A stretch of 64,000 bases of DNA from Atrichornis clamosus. Lineage: Eukaryota > Chordata > Aves > Passeriformes > Menuridae. Shown here piece by piece: positions 1 to 13,600 of this stretch. The stretch is taken from positions 1 through 64,000 of the forward strand of contig WBMZ01009448.1 of the NCBI GenBank assembly GCA_013400975.1, in the 5' to 3' direction. The notes under the pieces are model-generated. The model searched no databases. It saw only the letters and a program-made list of their open reading frames with translations, and had not been told where the DNA came from. The position numbers were made by a program, and so were the translations under genes. How positions within the stretch are numbered: the first letter of the stretch is position 1; the number at the start of each line of letters is the position of its first letter.

Positions 1-820
1 GCACCGACCCGCCCGGCCGGCGCGGGGGGGGCGGGCGGCAGCGGCGGAGCCGGGAGCGGGGCAGGACTGCTCGCCGCAGCCCCGGCGGCAGCAGAGGGCA
101 AAATCCCTGAGGAGCCGGATCTGGACTCTGCGAAGAGGCGAGCCCCGCAGAGGCGCGGAGTGGCCGGCTCGGTCCCTTCCGTCCCCGGAGGAAGAGGCGC
201 CCCGGCGGGCGGGCGGGCGGCCAGTGCGGGTTCAGCGGCGCTGCCGCAGCCCCGGCGCTGGCAGGAGGCTCCTCAGCGGCATCTCTAGCCCGGCTGCTGC
301 AGTCCTGCCGCGGCTCTCTCCTCCTCCTCCCGCCCGCAAAGTTTGCGGAAGGAGCCCGCAGGCGCGTTGGGAGGTCGGCGCGGAGCACCTGCCGCCGCCA
401 GCGAGCCCGGCCTGCGCGGCAGGACCGTGGTGCCCGCCCGCCCCTCGCTCCCCGCCCCGCGCCTGACCCGCCGCACGCCGCCGTTGTTTACCAGCGCCGC
501 GCTGCTGCTGGCGCGGGGCGGCCGTGACGGGCGCCGGCGCCTCCGCCGCGATCACCGGCAGCCGGGTCCCGCTGCGGCTGCCCGGGGGCTGGAGGCCACA
601 GGAGGCTGCTTGTGTTGCTCGACCCTCGCCTGCCCGCTCCTTCCTTCCCGAGCTCTGCCGCAGCCCGCGGCAGCCCGAGGAGCGGGGCAGCGTGGGCAGG
701 TTTGGGCTGTTCCTTTGCCCCTGGAAGTTGTTTCACGACCTCTGCTGTTGACCGAGGCCCTCCTGGGGCAGCATTGCGGGCCCGGGTCCCTCTCGTCTGC
801 GGTGCAGGTGTTTCTTTGCT
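1..820. promoter_or_regulatory. CpG island 1, possible promoter/first exon of a divergent upstream gene (DEXI expected)
   Basis: Very GC-rich and CpG-dense sequence with many GGGCGG-type GC boxes, ending where the sequence turns AT-rich near 820. Open frames here are by-products of GC content and match no protein I recognise. In vertebrates DEXI lies head-to-head with CLEC16A, so this island may hold its promoter and a non-coding first exon on the minus strand. A minus-strand donor-like CTG|GTAAAC sits around 485-491. That assignment is inference; the DEXI coding sequence is not seen. It could instead be an alternative upstream CLEC16A promoter. Confidence 0.6.
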
Positions 821-1260
821 GACCAAGGCTTTACCTATGTCAAAATAAAACCGAAGGCATTATTTTAAACTCGGTGCGGTTTTGATACTGGCTGACGAAC
901 TCTTCAGCTTTTACTTCAGTTTATTTCTCTGTTAAAGCAAATTTCAAAAAACTCCAAACTAGATCAAGACAGTTAATGGTCCCGTTCTCTTCATTCTGCT
1001 TTAATTTGCAAGCCGATTCAAAAGTAAATGTGCAATCTTTATTGGAAAAACTCAGCAAGGGGAACATCAGCAGCTGAATTTCTGACGCTGCGTCTTGCAG
1101 CACAAGAGCTGACCCCACAGAACAGGTCCTTTTGGGTTATGGAAGGCGAGCAAGGAACGTCAAGGGCCAAATTTCACCCCAAATTACAATGTATTTTGGA
1201 GGTACAGGCACACGTCTAATGGCTATTTTTTGTTCAGGCTACATTTACTCTTCTATGTTG
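821..1260. other. AT-richer spacer between the two CpG islands
   Basis: About 440 bases of ordinary AT-rich sequence with no CpG clustering, coding signal or recognisable repeat. It separates two CpG islands and so probably lies between two divergent transcription units. Confidence 0.5.
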
Positions 1261-1411
1261 TTGCCACCGAGCAGCCCCCAGTACGCGCCCGGCTCAGGCC
1301 CCGCCCCGCCCGTGTGAGGGCTTGGCCCCGCCCCCGCGGTGCTCCCTGGGACTCGCAGTCCGCGGGCTCTGGGGGCGGGGCCGGGCCTGCACTTCCCGGC
1401 GTGCCCCGCCA

Positions 1412-1421
1412 GCGCGTGCGC
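1412..1421. promoter_or_regulatory. NRF1 binding motif
   Basis: GCGCGTGCGC, a match to the NRF1 consensus, about 120 bases upstream of the start codon in the CpG island. NRF1 controls many housekeeping and mitochondrial-function genes, which suits a mitophagy gene, but occupancy is inferred. Confidence 0.55.
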
Positions 1422-1495
1422 CTTGCGGGCCGGTGCCGCCGCTGAGGCTCCGAGCCGGTCTCCGCCCGCCGCTCGTCCGCACTCCCCGCGGGGCT

Positions 1496-1507
1496 ATGAG
1501 GCCGTAG
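1496..1507 (+). other. Minimal upstream ORF (M-R-P-stop) in the CLEC16A leader
   Basis: ATG AGG CCG TAG lies 34 bases before the main start codon, if transcription begins upstream of 1496. Its context is intermediate (G at -3, A at +4). The main ATG has A at -3 and T at +4. Such a short uORF can reduce or gate initiation at the main start; any effect is inference. Confidence 0.45.
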
Positions 1508-1541
1508 GGCCCGCAGGCCGGAGCAGCGTTCCGCCGCCAGC

Positions 1542-1621
1542 ATGTTTGGCCGCTCCCGCAGCTGGGTGGGCGGCGGGCATGGGAAGGCCGCCCGCAGCAT
1601 CCACTCCCTGGACCACCTCAA
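1542..1621 (+). CDS. CLEC16A: CLEC16A coding exon 1 (residues 1-27, split Lys)
   Basis: Starts ATG TTT GGC and reads [15 protein letters not shown] then SIHSLDHL. It ends with AA before the donor GTGAGC at 1622, splitting a Lys codon. This is the invariant N-terminus of vertebrate CLEC16A, so the start choice is firm; the only nearby upstream ATG is the out-of-frame 4-codon uORF. Confidence 0.97.
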
Positions 1622-4600
1622 GTGAGCGCGGGGCGGCGGTGAGAGCCGAGGGTGGCGGGGCTGTGAGGGGTCTCGGAGGGGGCAGTAGCGGCCGGGCTCC
1701 GTCTGCGGAGTTGCTCGAGGCAAGTTTTCCTCGGAGAGAGCTGCGGTGCCGGGGTGAGGAGGGGGCAGCTCGGCGGGCGACGCTCCCCAGGCGCTCTCTG
1801 CCCTTTCCGGGTCGTTTTGGCGCAGCTGTGCCGAGGGGAAAGCGCACGGAGCAATCCCCGGTGGCGAAGGAGGTTCTGTGTGCTCGCGGAAATCGGCCTC
1901 TCCGTCCCAGAATGTCTTCAGGGCAGACGCAGTTCTGATGTCACGTCACACTCACGGCTGCGAGACGTGTTTGTTTTGTTTTTAATAATGCCACAGAGTC
2001 TTCGGTGGAGTAGAGTGCGAGGGGTGATAAATATAAAAAATATCACATTGCTCTTGAAGGGAGAACTTTGTTTTTTTCCTGATGGTGGCTGAGGTGGGGA
2101 GGCGAGGAGCTGGTCCCGGTCTGTGAGCAGTGCAGACTCCGGAGGGCTGTGTGGGGATGTCAGTAGCAGCGAGTCACGGCACTCAGGCCGGGGGATGTGC
2201 CCTGGATTGCAGGACTCAGCAGCTGGTGCAGAAGTAAAACTCTGGAGCTTGAGAACTATAACGTGTGTCTGCGGAGCCCCATATCCTTATGTTACTGCTG
2301 GCTGCAGAAGGTGGAATAGTTTTTTCCTATCTCTGCCACTGGAGAGTTGAAAGGATGGCAAGGGATAAAAAAATTAATTTTCCTGTTCCATTTTAAATGT
2401 TCTGCTGTTGCGAGAAAATTGAGAACTACTGTGATAGCTTCTCTTTGTACTGAACAAGAAAAGGAGGTCATTAACAGACGAAGCATTTTCTAAATTAAAT
2501 CACTGTGAATTTGTATCTCATTGAGAAAAAGTGACTGGTAGTTTTCAATGATTGGTCAGCTTTCAAGGAGGACATGAATGGGGTCTGACAGTAATGAGCA
2601 GGATGCACTGTACAATGTTTGGATCTTGCAGTTGCTTTATCAAGATGATTTATGGATTCGGGTCCTTGTCTCTAAACTGGAAAAATGCTCAAAAAGAGCA
2701 AGACTAACTGAAATGCACTGCTTTTTACCAAAGACAGGGAAATTAAGTCCATGAATACAAAACTGATGAGGCAGTAGCATTGCAGAATTAATTTTAACAG
2801 CATGGTAGATCAAACTAGTAAGTCAACATGATCTGGCTTTACAGGAAAAAGGGGAGAAGTCATGCTCAGATGTAAACATAGAAGTGTTCTTTTTAGCATA
2901 CAAAGGGTAGTTATTGGGTACTACTCGGCATTAGTGGAGCTTTACATCTGTCTGGCTTTGATATTTCACTTGAAGATAAAGCACGAATGCTGATGCATGG
3001 TGGAATTTGAAGAAACTGAGTTTAAGTTTGGAAAAAAATAACCTGGTGAGAGTGAGACTTAAGAGTTACTTTCAGGCAGGAAAAATGTGTCCATATGTTC
3101 CGTTGGGACCACAGAGAATAGGAAAATGACACCCTGTTTGATTTGTAGCAAAAGGGAATTCGGCTATAAGGGTTGGGGCATGTGCTTGACTTCTTATCTG
3201 AGAGTTGAAGTATGTAGCTATCTACTAAAGTTTGAGCTTTGGTCTGTTTGCTTTTTTGCATGTGGTTTCTATAATTATGAATCTGAAATGGTAGTATGTG
3301 AAGGACAGATGAGATCTTTGATCTCTTTAGACTATGTATATTTTAAATGCTTGTTTAGCCAGGCTGCATGAATTTCAGCTTCTAGCTGGATGTCAATAGC
3401 AAAGGTAGGGGTAAGGTGCAATTAGGTCTTTTCCAAGGTAGCAGTTGGAGTGGGTAAAGTAACAGAAGGAGAAAGGGCAGAGTGCCTTCATTTTGGGGTC
3501 ATGAAAGAAAGTCAGTCTCAATAAGCTCACTCGATAAACTCTCTGCATTCTCATCTTTTCAACTCATCAAAGCCCCATTTTGTGTTCCATATGAAGGAGC
3601 TGAGTAGAACGCACCTGCCTTGCTATTACAGGTTAGCTCAGCCTGTGTAACATATATTATGCTATGTTACATGGGTGAAATTAGTCTGGGATAGCTTTGT
3701 GGGAATGTTTTTATTTTTAAACATGCATAGGGTAGAGTTTAGTCTAAATTGTAAACAATACACCTGCTTAGTGATACCAGGAGAGTTACTGCTTTTTATC
3801 AGTAAATGGTGAACCTTTCCTATCAGCTTTGACGTAGTTTGTTTGAGGCTTGCTTTTGAAATTTTACTATTCAGTCTTCCTGCAAGCATGCCATGGAAGG
3901 GATTGGTTAAAGGAAAATTGTGAGGCTGTTTGTATTAAGTGTTTTTATATGGTCTCTTGATTGAGTGAAAACAGTTAAAATTTAATCCAACTTCTGAAAT
4001 GCAACCTAGAGAAGGATTAAACAGTACTATGCACTGCCTGTGTGCTTCTCACTGTTATTTTTCAGAGAACTTGTTATTTTTTTGCATCGTTGTTTCTAAG
4101 TCCAATTCTTTCCCCTACTTTTCTATGGTATTTTGCATAGCCCTGTTGTTACCTTCAAGTGCATTTCCCGTTGTTGCTTCTGTACTTGGTATTTTAGTTG
4201 CATTGTGATTGCACAAAAGGTTTTATGCCATTAAAGTTGGGTGCTGAACATTTCTCATGCCTTGGTCAGATGCAGTGTCCATAAACATGTATGCTTGAAG
4301 TCTTTTTTCATGGGTGATTCATTTCCTGAGGTACTGTCTGTGCTATGTGTCAGGTTTCCTCTGTGAGAACAATATGCAATTACCTGGTTACAGGCAGAGT
4401 GAAGAAGCAGGCATGTTATGGTCAAGTCTGGGGTGATAAAATTTGAGTGTTTGACTTCCTAAACTCTTACCTGTTTTACTGGGGTTTGTAAGTAATAAGT
4501 AGGAAAGTCATTAGAACACACCTTCTATACTCATGAGTTACTATGTTACCCCTTTGAGCATGGTTTCTATCCAGAAAAATGTTCAGAATTTTGTTTGGTT

Positions 4601-7600
4601 TGTTGTGTTTCTGTCACGGTCTCCCGCTGATTTTGATGGTATTGGGTGCTTTGACACTTCCTGCTTAATGGGTTTTTGTTTGTTTGAACCCAGTCTTCAG
4701 ATGCAGAGATGCCAAAAACCTCCTCTTTGATAGTTTTGCATTTTGAAGCACAAACTTGACCCTTCTGTAATCAGCAGAGTCAAGCTTTAAGGATTTACCT
4801 AAACACAAAAATACTGGATCTGTGTGATACTTTATGGTCTCATGATAAGGTATTTCACATCTGTAAAGACAAAGAAGTATGTATATGCTTTCTTGTTCAT
4901 TTTCAAGCAAATAGGATAAAATAAAATGAAAGGGAATATCTTGAAGATGAAGTCCAGATTTTCTGTTAAGTGCATCAGTGCCTTAGCAAATTAAGGAACT
5001 TTGCAGTAATGCTGACATTACGTAAACCTGACTATTAAATGTTTCTTGCTTTGTATGTCTGTATTGCTGTATATTCCATAGGCTCCCAAAGAGAGGTAAT
5101 AGCATGTAATTCTTCCCACTGCATCCTATTCCCTGAGTTCTAGAGTAAACATGAATCCAAAGTTTGTATCACGTAACTTATTAATGAGAAATATATGTTC
5201 ACAGATGCAATAATTTCTACATGACTTCAAATGAATAGGCTAAAATATGTGAAGTAATGTAGTATTAATTACTCTGTAACTCTCTCAGGAGAAATACTTG
5301 CTATCCAGATTATTGTGGCATGAACTGATCTAATTGCCATCTCTTCAGCTGTTCTCTGCTCCATGAACTGCTGCACCCTCAGAAGAGGGATTGAGTTTGT
5401 CCTCTGTCTCTTGATTCACTGTCGTGATAATACACACAATGCCATAATGGGAGGTTTTTCCAGGGCCCCTGTGCCATGTGCTCTGTTAGAGACCCTGGGA
5501 ATTCTCACAGGTGGTCAGACTTAAGCTCTCACGTGTTCACCGTGAGCCATCACACTGTCAATCTCCAAAGAAGGAATCTTGAACCGTGACCCTTGGATTA
5601 GTGGAAGAGGATTTGCAGGTGCTCTTTAACTTGCTATTTAATGGCTATTATGGTACAGCACGTGACCAGGCAGTTATGACTGTAGGACATAGCTCTGAAT
5701 CAACTTGTCCTAGAGTGGTTTCAGTCTGAACAGTTTCTGTTCTGGGTTTGAAAATGAGTGTTGATTTATGAGGGGAAAAAGAAAGTCTGTGAAGAGGGAG
5801 AGAATTTTTTTTACTGAAGAGAGAGATTATGAAAAGCCAATTCCCCCTGCCCCCTACCACATCTTCCTTTTTTCCTCCTCTTTTCTCTGCTGTCTGGTAA
5901 TATATGTAACATGCTAATGACTTTGGTAATATCATGCAGGCTTTGTCACATTGCTGATTTTGGGGGCGAGGGAAGGGAATGTGTGGTATATATCAAGTTT
6001 GTTAAAGCTGTGAACTTCTGAGAGCTGTTTACCTCTTGGTGTCCTCATGCAGTACGTAGCACAGCAGAATTCTTGTTTGATGATTAAGTAATATCAAGGT
6101 CAGCAAGCACATAGTATTTTACCATCACAGCAGAGAGCATTTCACCAACTTCTCTGAAATAGTACCTGTTACCTGCATGGCTTGTGAGGATGGATGGGCA
6201 GCAAGTCCTGTGAAGCTCTGGCCAGTGACTGCTCAGCAGTTGAATAAGATTCCTCAAACCAAATTCTACAGATTTTAAGTAAACTGTAAATATGATCAAA
6301 GTTCCTGTTTGGTTTTGGGGGATTTTTTAAATTGAGCTTAAGCAAAAGATTCTGAAACTAGGTAATATCTTGTTTTGCCTTTGTAAGCCTGGTAAATAAT
6401 TGGAAGAGCCTCACATGTGTTTGGTTAAATGGTGTTTTAGGCTCTGGCTGCATGTTTGCCCAGTGCAGTGATTCAGTTTTCTAGGGCAGATAAAATTGAA
6501 GGGAATACTGTTTTTTGACCTAAATTTCTTACTTTAAACCATAAACCAGACACCCCAAAATTTTGTTTTAGAAATGCACTGTGTTTTCTGGAACCTTACA
6601 GAAACTTGGCAAAATTGGTATTTTTTGTCTTTTGCATAACAGCTGCTTGAGGTCTTTGGTTCTGTTGCCTAAAAATTGTCTCCTAGAACGTCTAAACTTG
6701 TGCACTGTACTAATGAGATTCCTAAAATTTCAATCTGAATCACTGAACAAACTTTCATGGAATCCAAAATGATAATGAAAGGCTGCCTCAGGGTCAGGAC
6801 AGACAGGCTATTTTGACAGAATTAGATCCTGGGAGTTTTGATTAACTCTGCTATTTGTGAGAAGGTTGATAGTATGGAAAATCTGTCTTCCTTCCTTCCC
6901 AAACACTTGTGAGTATATTGCACAGAAATCCTGAATTTACTCCTGGTTTTCAGGAAGATCACAGCATAGCAGTATAGAAGCTGTGTTTAAGAATCTAAAC
7001 TTGTGCGGTTTTAAAATGACGTGAAATTTCCCTCATTTTTTTAATTTATTTTTGAAATTGTCCACCTTTCTTATATTTATCCTTTTTGTTTATTACACAA
7101 TAAAAGAAAAAAACCCACAAAAAACACAGGGAGAAAAACAGTGGTGATTTCTGTGGTTTTATTAGAATTTGTCCCTACCCCACCTCTTTTTTTGTGGAAC
7201 ATAAGAAAGTAACAAGACAGTAAGTTCTTACTTTGATGTAATAACTTATTTGGAAGAAAAAAAGAGTGCTTCCTAGAGGACTAAAATTCTGAGACTTAAA
7301 ATCTGAAAGGCTTTAGCTTTGTTTAGCTTCCCATCACTTGTGTGATGTAAACAAACCCTTTTTTTAAACTTCACTAGACAGCTTTAAACTCTTGCCCTTT
7401 GAAATTATAATTTGGACTTTACCCCCTTTCCAGTTAGTATTTCTGATGATGAAGCTTTGCCAAGGTGAATGAGTAGTCTTTGACAGTCCTGATATTAAAC
7501 ATCAGAATTGCTGTGAGTCTGTAAAGGATCTCTGCAGGCAAGAGAGGGGATCTGACTTCTCTCTTGTTAGACCCGCACATACCTCTTTGCACAATTGCAC

Positions 7601-10600
7601 TTTCTCATATCAGCTACTGCATGCTTACCTGCTTCTTGCTCATCCCTCCTTTGACTTCAACATATTCCAAAGAAATTAATATAAGAAGCACCTTGGGACA
7701 AGGGTTGCACAATTTCTAGTCCTATGTTAACATATGCATAAGCATTCATAACTCACCTGGCTAGGTGAGGATTTTTTCCCTTTGTCGCTTATTAACAATC
7801 ACTTTTCTCTCTGCATCAATATTAAAAGGAAATTTTAGGGGTTTAAAATTGTACCATGATTAGCCTTAGTGTGTACAGATGTCTGTGTTTATGTTGTTAC
7901 ATTGACGAAAGACAAACACAGTGCTTTTGAAAGTGGTACCACAGAACCTTACTTGTACTTACTTTTTCCCTTAGGTACATGTATCATATTTTGACTAAAA
8001 ATACAACAGTAACAGACCACAACCGTAACCTGCTGGTAGAGACCATTCGTTCCATAACGGAGATCCTTATCTGGGGGGATCAGAATGACAGCTCAGTATT
8101 TGAGTAAGTACTCCTGAGCAATTTTGCCTCTGGTTTTGTTTTTGAAGAATGCTTAGAGTTGTATGGTGTTCTAGTTGAAAAAGTTAATTCTTCCAAGACT
8201 GTATTTCATGGATGTATGTAGAATGCTATGTCCTGTAGTAGATGGGTAAGCAGGATCATATTTATGTCATGCAAGAATTCGCTTCTTTTATAAAGTGTTT
8301 GAAGTCCAGAGCCCCTTTCAAGTACTGCTTTTGTTTGACTCTCCATTCTTTTGATATAAGTACAAACTCTAACCTATTTTAGGGCCTAGATTTACTCAAT
8401 GCATCTATTAGTATCATATTGCTTCAATTTGTTCGCTACAGTTACCTAAGAGACCACAAATAAATATCTTATTCTAACTATGGTATTTACAGCTGACTGA
8501 TAAATTGAATATACTAAAAATACAATTAAGAAGGCCCTGATTTCTTGACATCCTTTTTTGGCATAATTTGAACTTTTAAGCCCCCTTGTTTAGTATTTAA
8601 GGTTTTTGAAAGATTCCTTTGTTATACAGATACAACTTTGCAAAATTATTATTCATAAAAGCAAAACATGCTGTTTGTCAAACTGCCTTGAATTATCCCT
8701 GCTCCTAGCCAAATTATGTTCCTGTTACTTACAGCATGTGACTTAGTGACATCTTTATTTTATTTCAGCTTTTTCTTGGAGAAGAATATGTTTGTTTTCT
8801 TCTTGAACATCCTGCGTCAGAAGTCTGGTCGTTACGTGTGTGTACAGCTGCTGCAGACTCTGAACATCCTTTTTGAGAACATCAGTCATGAAACATCACT
8901 GTGTAAGGGCACACTTCTGAACGGTTTAGGATTCAGTGATTGAGATTTGATTGAATTCCCTTTCGTTCCATGAAATTCAGTCCTAGTACCCTTTTACAGA
9001 ATTAGTATATGAATTACTAATAATCATTTTAGTTGAACACTCCCAGAAGTACAGTGTGAGTTGACTCCAAAATCCCTTTTAATGTAAGTGTGCAATGCTG
9101 CAAAAGTAGTTGTTTGGTACAACAAGCATTTGGCATATTTCAAGGGTTAAGTCTGCAAATAAGTTGTGATTTGAAATGTTCACTTGCTGCTGCAGATCAT
9201 GTGGTGGAGCTCCATTGTATATTTTGTACTGTAACTGCTCTGGCCTCATTGGTGCTGGCATTCAGCCATGGAAGTTTCCTTCAGGGTTTTTGGAAAAACA
9301 CATAGGATGGAGAATTAGTAGTCAAAAGTATTCCACAACTATCATGAAGAGCAAGTCATATTCAAGCCTTGGAGAGTTAGGACTTTGGGAGGAAATGCAT
9401 TAAGTATAATTAGCTGCAGACCCTACATAAATCAAGGAAGATGAAGAATATTCTCAGTTGTCTTGTTCTTGGGAGTAAAAACCTTTGTAGGGAACAATTC
9501 CTTTATATTATTGCTCAAAGTCATCACTTGAGTTATTTGTCTAAAAATTGTGATCTTCAAGCATCAGGTCATTGCTTGCTAGCTGTTACTTTAAATACAG
9601 CCTGTTACCATAATGAACTTTCTTGGTTAACATGTGTAATGTTTCTTATTTTTCAGACTACCTGCTCTCTAATAACTATGTGAATTCTATTATTGTCCAC
9701 AAATTTGACTTTTCTGATGAGGAAATCATGGCATATTACATATCATTTTTGAAAACTCTTTCTCTGAAACTCAATAATCATACTGTACATTTCTTTTATA
9801 ATGAGGTAAGTGAAGAAAGTTGCAATATAATGGTAAAAGGACTAATTAGAAACTGATAGCAGTGTGGCACTCTCTTTAGACTCTTGTCTTAAAATGTCTT
9901 GCATTGATTTTCATAATGGAAATAGTGGTGATTGAGAAATTCTTTGTAGGGATCTCTGCACAAGCATGGTAAAGAAGGTCTTTGTCCTCATACAACCATA
10001 ATAAAATAAAAATCTGGAAATTAGTGTTATATTGGAGCGTTTCAATAGTTCTGAAGTCTACTTCCCTGAGAATTCAGCTTGTCTATTCCTTGTTTGTTTG
10101 TGCTTTCATAAACAGGATCTTTTCTGTTGCATCACTTGGTTCCAAGAGGTTTAGTCAAAATCCAAAAAGCTGAGTCAAAGGGCAAAGTTGAAATGGGTTT
10201 TTCCTCGCTCCACTCTGCTTTTTGCCAGAAGAGGGCACAAAAGCACTGAGTATGTGCACAGTTATCCTGGGAAGCTCTAATGCTTAAAGCCGTTTATTTA
10301 ATGCAGAACTACAAAATGCAGCTGACTGTGCATTGTAAAATCATTTTGATTACTTAAGTAAAAGGTAGAAATACCATATTAATACACATAAAACATTATT
10401 CATACAGAATCCCAACCAATATTCTGTACATGTTTAATGAATAAATATTTTTTTTTCCTCTTGTTGCAGCACACTAATGACTTTGCTTTGTACACTGAAG
10501 CTATTAAATTTTTCAACCACCCCGAAAGCATGGTCAGGATTGCTGTTAGGACTATAACTTTAAATGTCTACAAAGGTATGCTTTTTGTGTATTAAAAAAG

Positions 10601-13600
10601 GCATGTCTACAAATCTTGTTTCATGGTAGTTTAATTCTCACTTATTTACATTTGAGAGGTTTCTTCTGTTTTATGATATTGAAAAGCTTAGCATGTTGAC
10701 ACGGTTCAGATACACATTTTGACCATTATCCCAAACCCACAGAATGTACTTGTAAATAGTATTATTTTCTCACCAATGAAAATAGTTTAAAAAAATCCCC
10801 AAAAGTGTCAAGCATACACAAGGAACTTTAGCTTCCCTTCCAACAGAGGTCAGAATGTGATGGTATTTAAAAAGTAAACAAAAAACTCTAAAACCAAAGT
10901 GTTTCAACAATATGAGTTATTTTTTACTCATTAAATTTGAGTTTTATAATGTATGAAGCAATAACCTACATTACTTTCTTTTGAACGTGACATGCATTAG
11001 ATTATGACTAGAATTCTTAGGTGCTGTAGTCACTCCAGTCTAAAGAAGAGCTGGACCATTCCCAGAGGTGCTCAGTGAAGGCCAGGAGGCTACAGTCACA
11101 AATTCCTGAGCCGGGCTTGCCAGTAGGACATAGGGAAAAACCCTAAAACTTCAGTGTGAGAGTACTTAGGCACTGCAACAGGTTTTCCAGAGAAATTGGG
11201 GCATCTGTATTGTTGGAGATCTTCAGAACTCAGCAGGAACCTCAATGACCTGGTTGAACTTTGAAGTTAGCACTAGTTTGAGAATGTCTAGTCTAAACCC
11301 AATGTCCAAAAGTCACTTCCCTCTAAATTTTTCTTGGGGTATATAACATTTTTAATAAACTGAAAATATCACAGTGTTCTCTGTAGAAAAATTGTTTTTT
11401 CTGAACTTCTGCCTCTGAAATCAGCATAGTATAAGGTAGTATGCATCATGCAGGGCTTCTTGTTCTTTAATCCATTTTAAGTTAAATGTTGAATTACACA
11501 ACTTTCTGTCAATTAGGTTAAGTAATTTGGCAGTCTTCATACAAATGTGTAAGATCTTCTTTAGAACAATGAGCAGTTTGCCTTGCAAATGACTGGATAG
11601 CCAGCCTAGCAAACAGGGTCTTCATAGTGTTGGCTGCAACACTTCTTCTTTTAGTATGTTGAAGAATGGGCACCTGGTACTTGCCTTCTACTTCAAGGAA
11701 CTGTAAATGCAAATATGAGCTCACAAAAAAGGCAAAATTGTAGGCTTCATATCTTATTTATGAAATATTTATGTAACTAAGTATTTTTGTGAAAAAAATA
11801 TACTTGTCTAGAAATTTCATTGAATGTTGTCACAATATAAAGATTAGAGTTGAAGAAGCACAGCTCAGACGTTCAGGTTCGATACTTTTCTGACTACCTG
11901 TTTGCATATATTCTGCTCTAACACCTACCCTGTATCTTTTAGTTTAGATGCTTTGTGCTTTAGCTTTTTTAACCCTCTTAGAGGATGTCACTATCCCAGT
12001 TCCTAATCCTGTTAACTGTTGTCTGTTTCTTTTGCCCTTCCTTCACTGGTGATTCCCGTGTTCCTTAATGCAGTGTCATGTAAGTCTAACTAGCTTGACT
12101 CTCAGCATTACTGCTTTATTCTTGCGCTTTTTTCTCTTCTTTTTAATAAATAATGTGCAAAAAGAACCTTTCTGAATTCCACTAGATTTGTTTATCTCCA
12201 GACATGTGTAAATATATCAACATTAGGCTCATTCAAGCTAGCCAAGAACTGATATGTTTTTATAGATTTCCATTTCATGCATAAGATTGTGTCAGGTATA
12301 TACTCATATGGAAAGCTAGCATGTAATCAAAATTTGGATAATATTTTGTTGTATTTCTTAAAAAGCAGTGACAAATATTGGCAGCTGATTTTTCTATTTA
12401 ATGATTTCTCTTAAGTGGACAACCAACCTATGCTGCATTACATTCGAGATAAAACTGCAGTTCCTTATTTCTCCAACCTCGTCTGGTTTATTGGCAGCCA
12501 TGTGATAGAGCTGGATAACTGTGTGCAGACTGATGAAGAGTAAGTCTTTATAAATGCTGGGTATTGAATGGAAATGCTTTTCCCAGGTGTTGATGCTCTC
12601 CTCACTTTACCTGTAGTGGTCCAGTTAAGTTAGTTTCTGAATATGTTCCCTTGTAGATAGTTCAAACTTTTCGTTCTTTAAAGTTTTTTAGTGATTCTTT
12701 AAGGTAACAGTCCATGCTCTGTGTCTGATCTGTACTGATATCCATACAAGTAAATTAGTGTTTGGAAACAAGCTTTTTGTTCATCTTTGTTTTGTTCTGC
12801 TAAAAATAGCAGATATCCAGAAGACACAAAAGGTATTTTGTCCTTGTCAATCTTATAAACTTCATCTTTTTTAAGTTCTTTTTCTATGTGTCATGTCAGT
12901 AGAAGAGCTTTCTAAAAAGATCTAGGAAAAAAATGTAAACTGGAAAGATGAACTTGAATATGTGAACTGTCAGACTTGACATAGCTGTGTAATGTTCCAC
13001 TGTCAACTACAGAAATATGTTGTTGATTCAGGTTATTCTTGGTTTGTCTCTCCACCCCCACTTTAGAGTGGGCATGTTTCTTGCTTTCTTAAAGTGAAGA
13101 GGTAGATGTTAAATACAACACAGAATTCTTCTTTCATTTTTGGAAAAAAAATCTTATCATTTTTATCATTGGCTAGTGAAAAAGCTCTGACAATGAAAAG
13201 CAATGCTTTGTAAAAACATGTCTTCTGAAAACCTGGGGAAGAAACTTGGTATATGCATCTTAAAGCAGATGTAAGCCTGAGTACTGTTTGCCAGTTGTAT
13301 TAGTTGACTTCACTGAAACATCTTTAGACGGTCTGCCTGCCCAAGGTGATGTGTGGCAGGGATGCACATCAATTTTTTCCCAAAGTTTTTAAGACTTTCA
13401 CAGTTGATCATTGTCCCCATTTGGGACACAAATGGTGTTGTATGCTCAACCCAAGACAATCATGTATAACATTTTCTGTTCTCTTGCAGGCACAGAAATA
13501 GGGGCAAACTGAGTGACCTGGTAGCAGAACATCTTGATCATTTGCATTACCTTAATGATATCCTGATCATTAACTGTGAATTTTTAAATGATGTGCTGAC

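Larger units (their letters stand above)
1261..1900 (+). promoter_or_regulatory. CLEC16A: CpG island 2: CLEC16A promoter, 5' UTR and start of intron 1
   Basis: CpG-dense block containing the start codon at 1542. It has GC boxes (CCCCGCCCCC near 1326 and GGGGGCGGGG at 1371-1380), a perfect NRF1-type palindrome at 1412-1421 and a TTCCCGGCGTGCC element at 1394-1406 that resembles the ZNF143 core. There is no TATA box near the likely start region (about 1430-1530). This is typical of a TATA-less housekeeping promoter. The exact transcription start cannot be read from sequence. Confidence 0.75.

Noticed and set aside
224..1938. Many open frames on both strands in the CpG islands, up to 199 codons
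   Set aside because: High GC removes stop codons. The products are Arg/Pro/Ala-rich with no domain, overlap each other in several frames, and only the exon 1 frame from 1542 matches a known protein.
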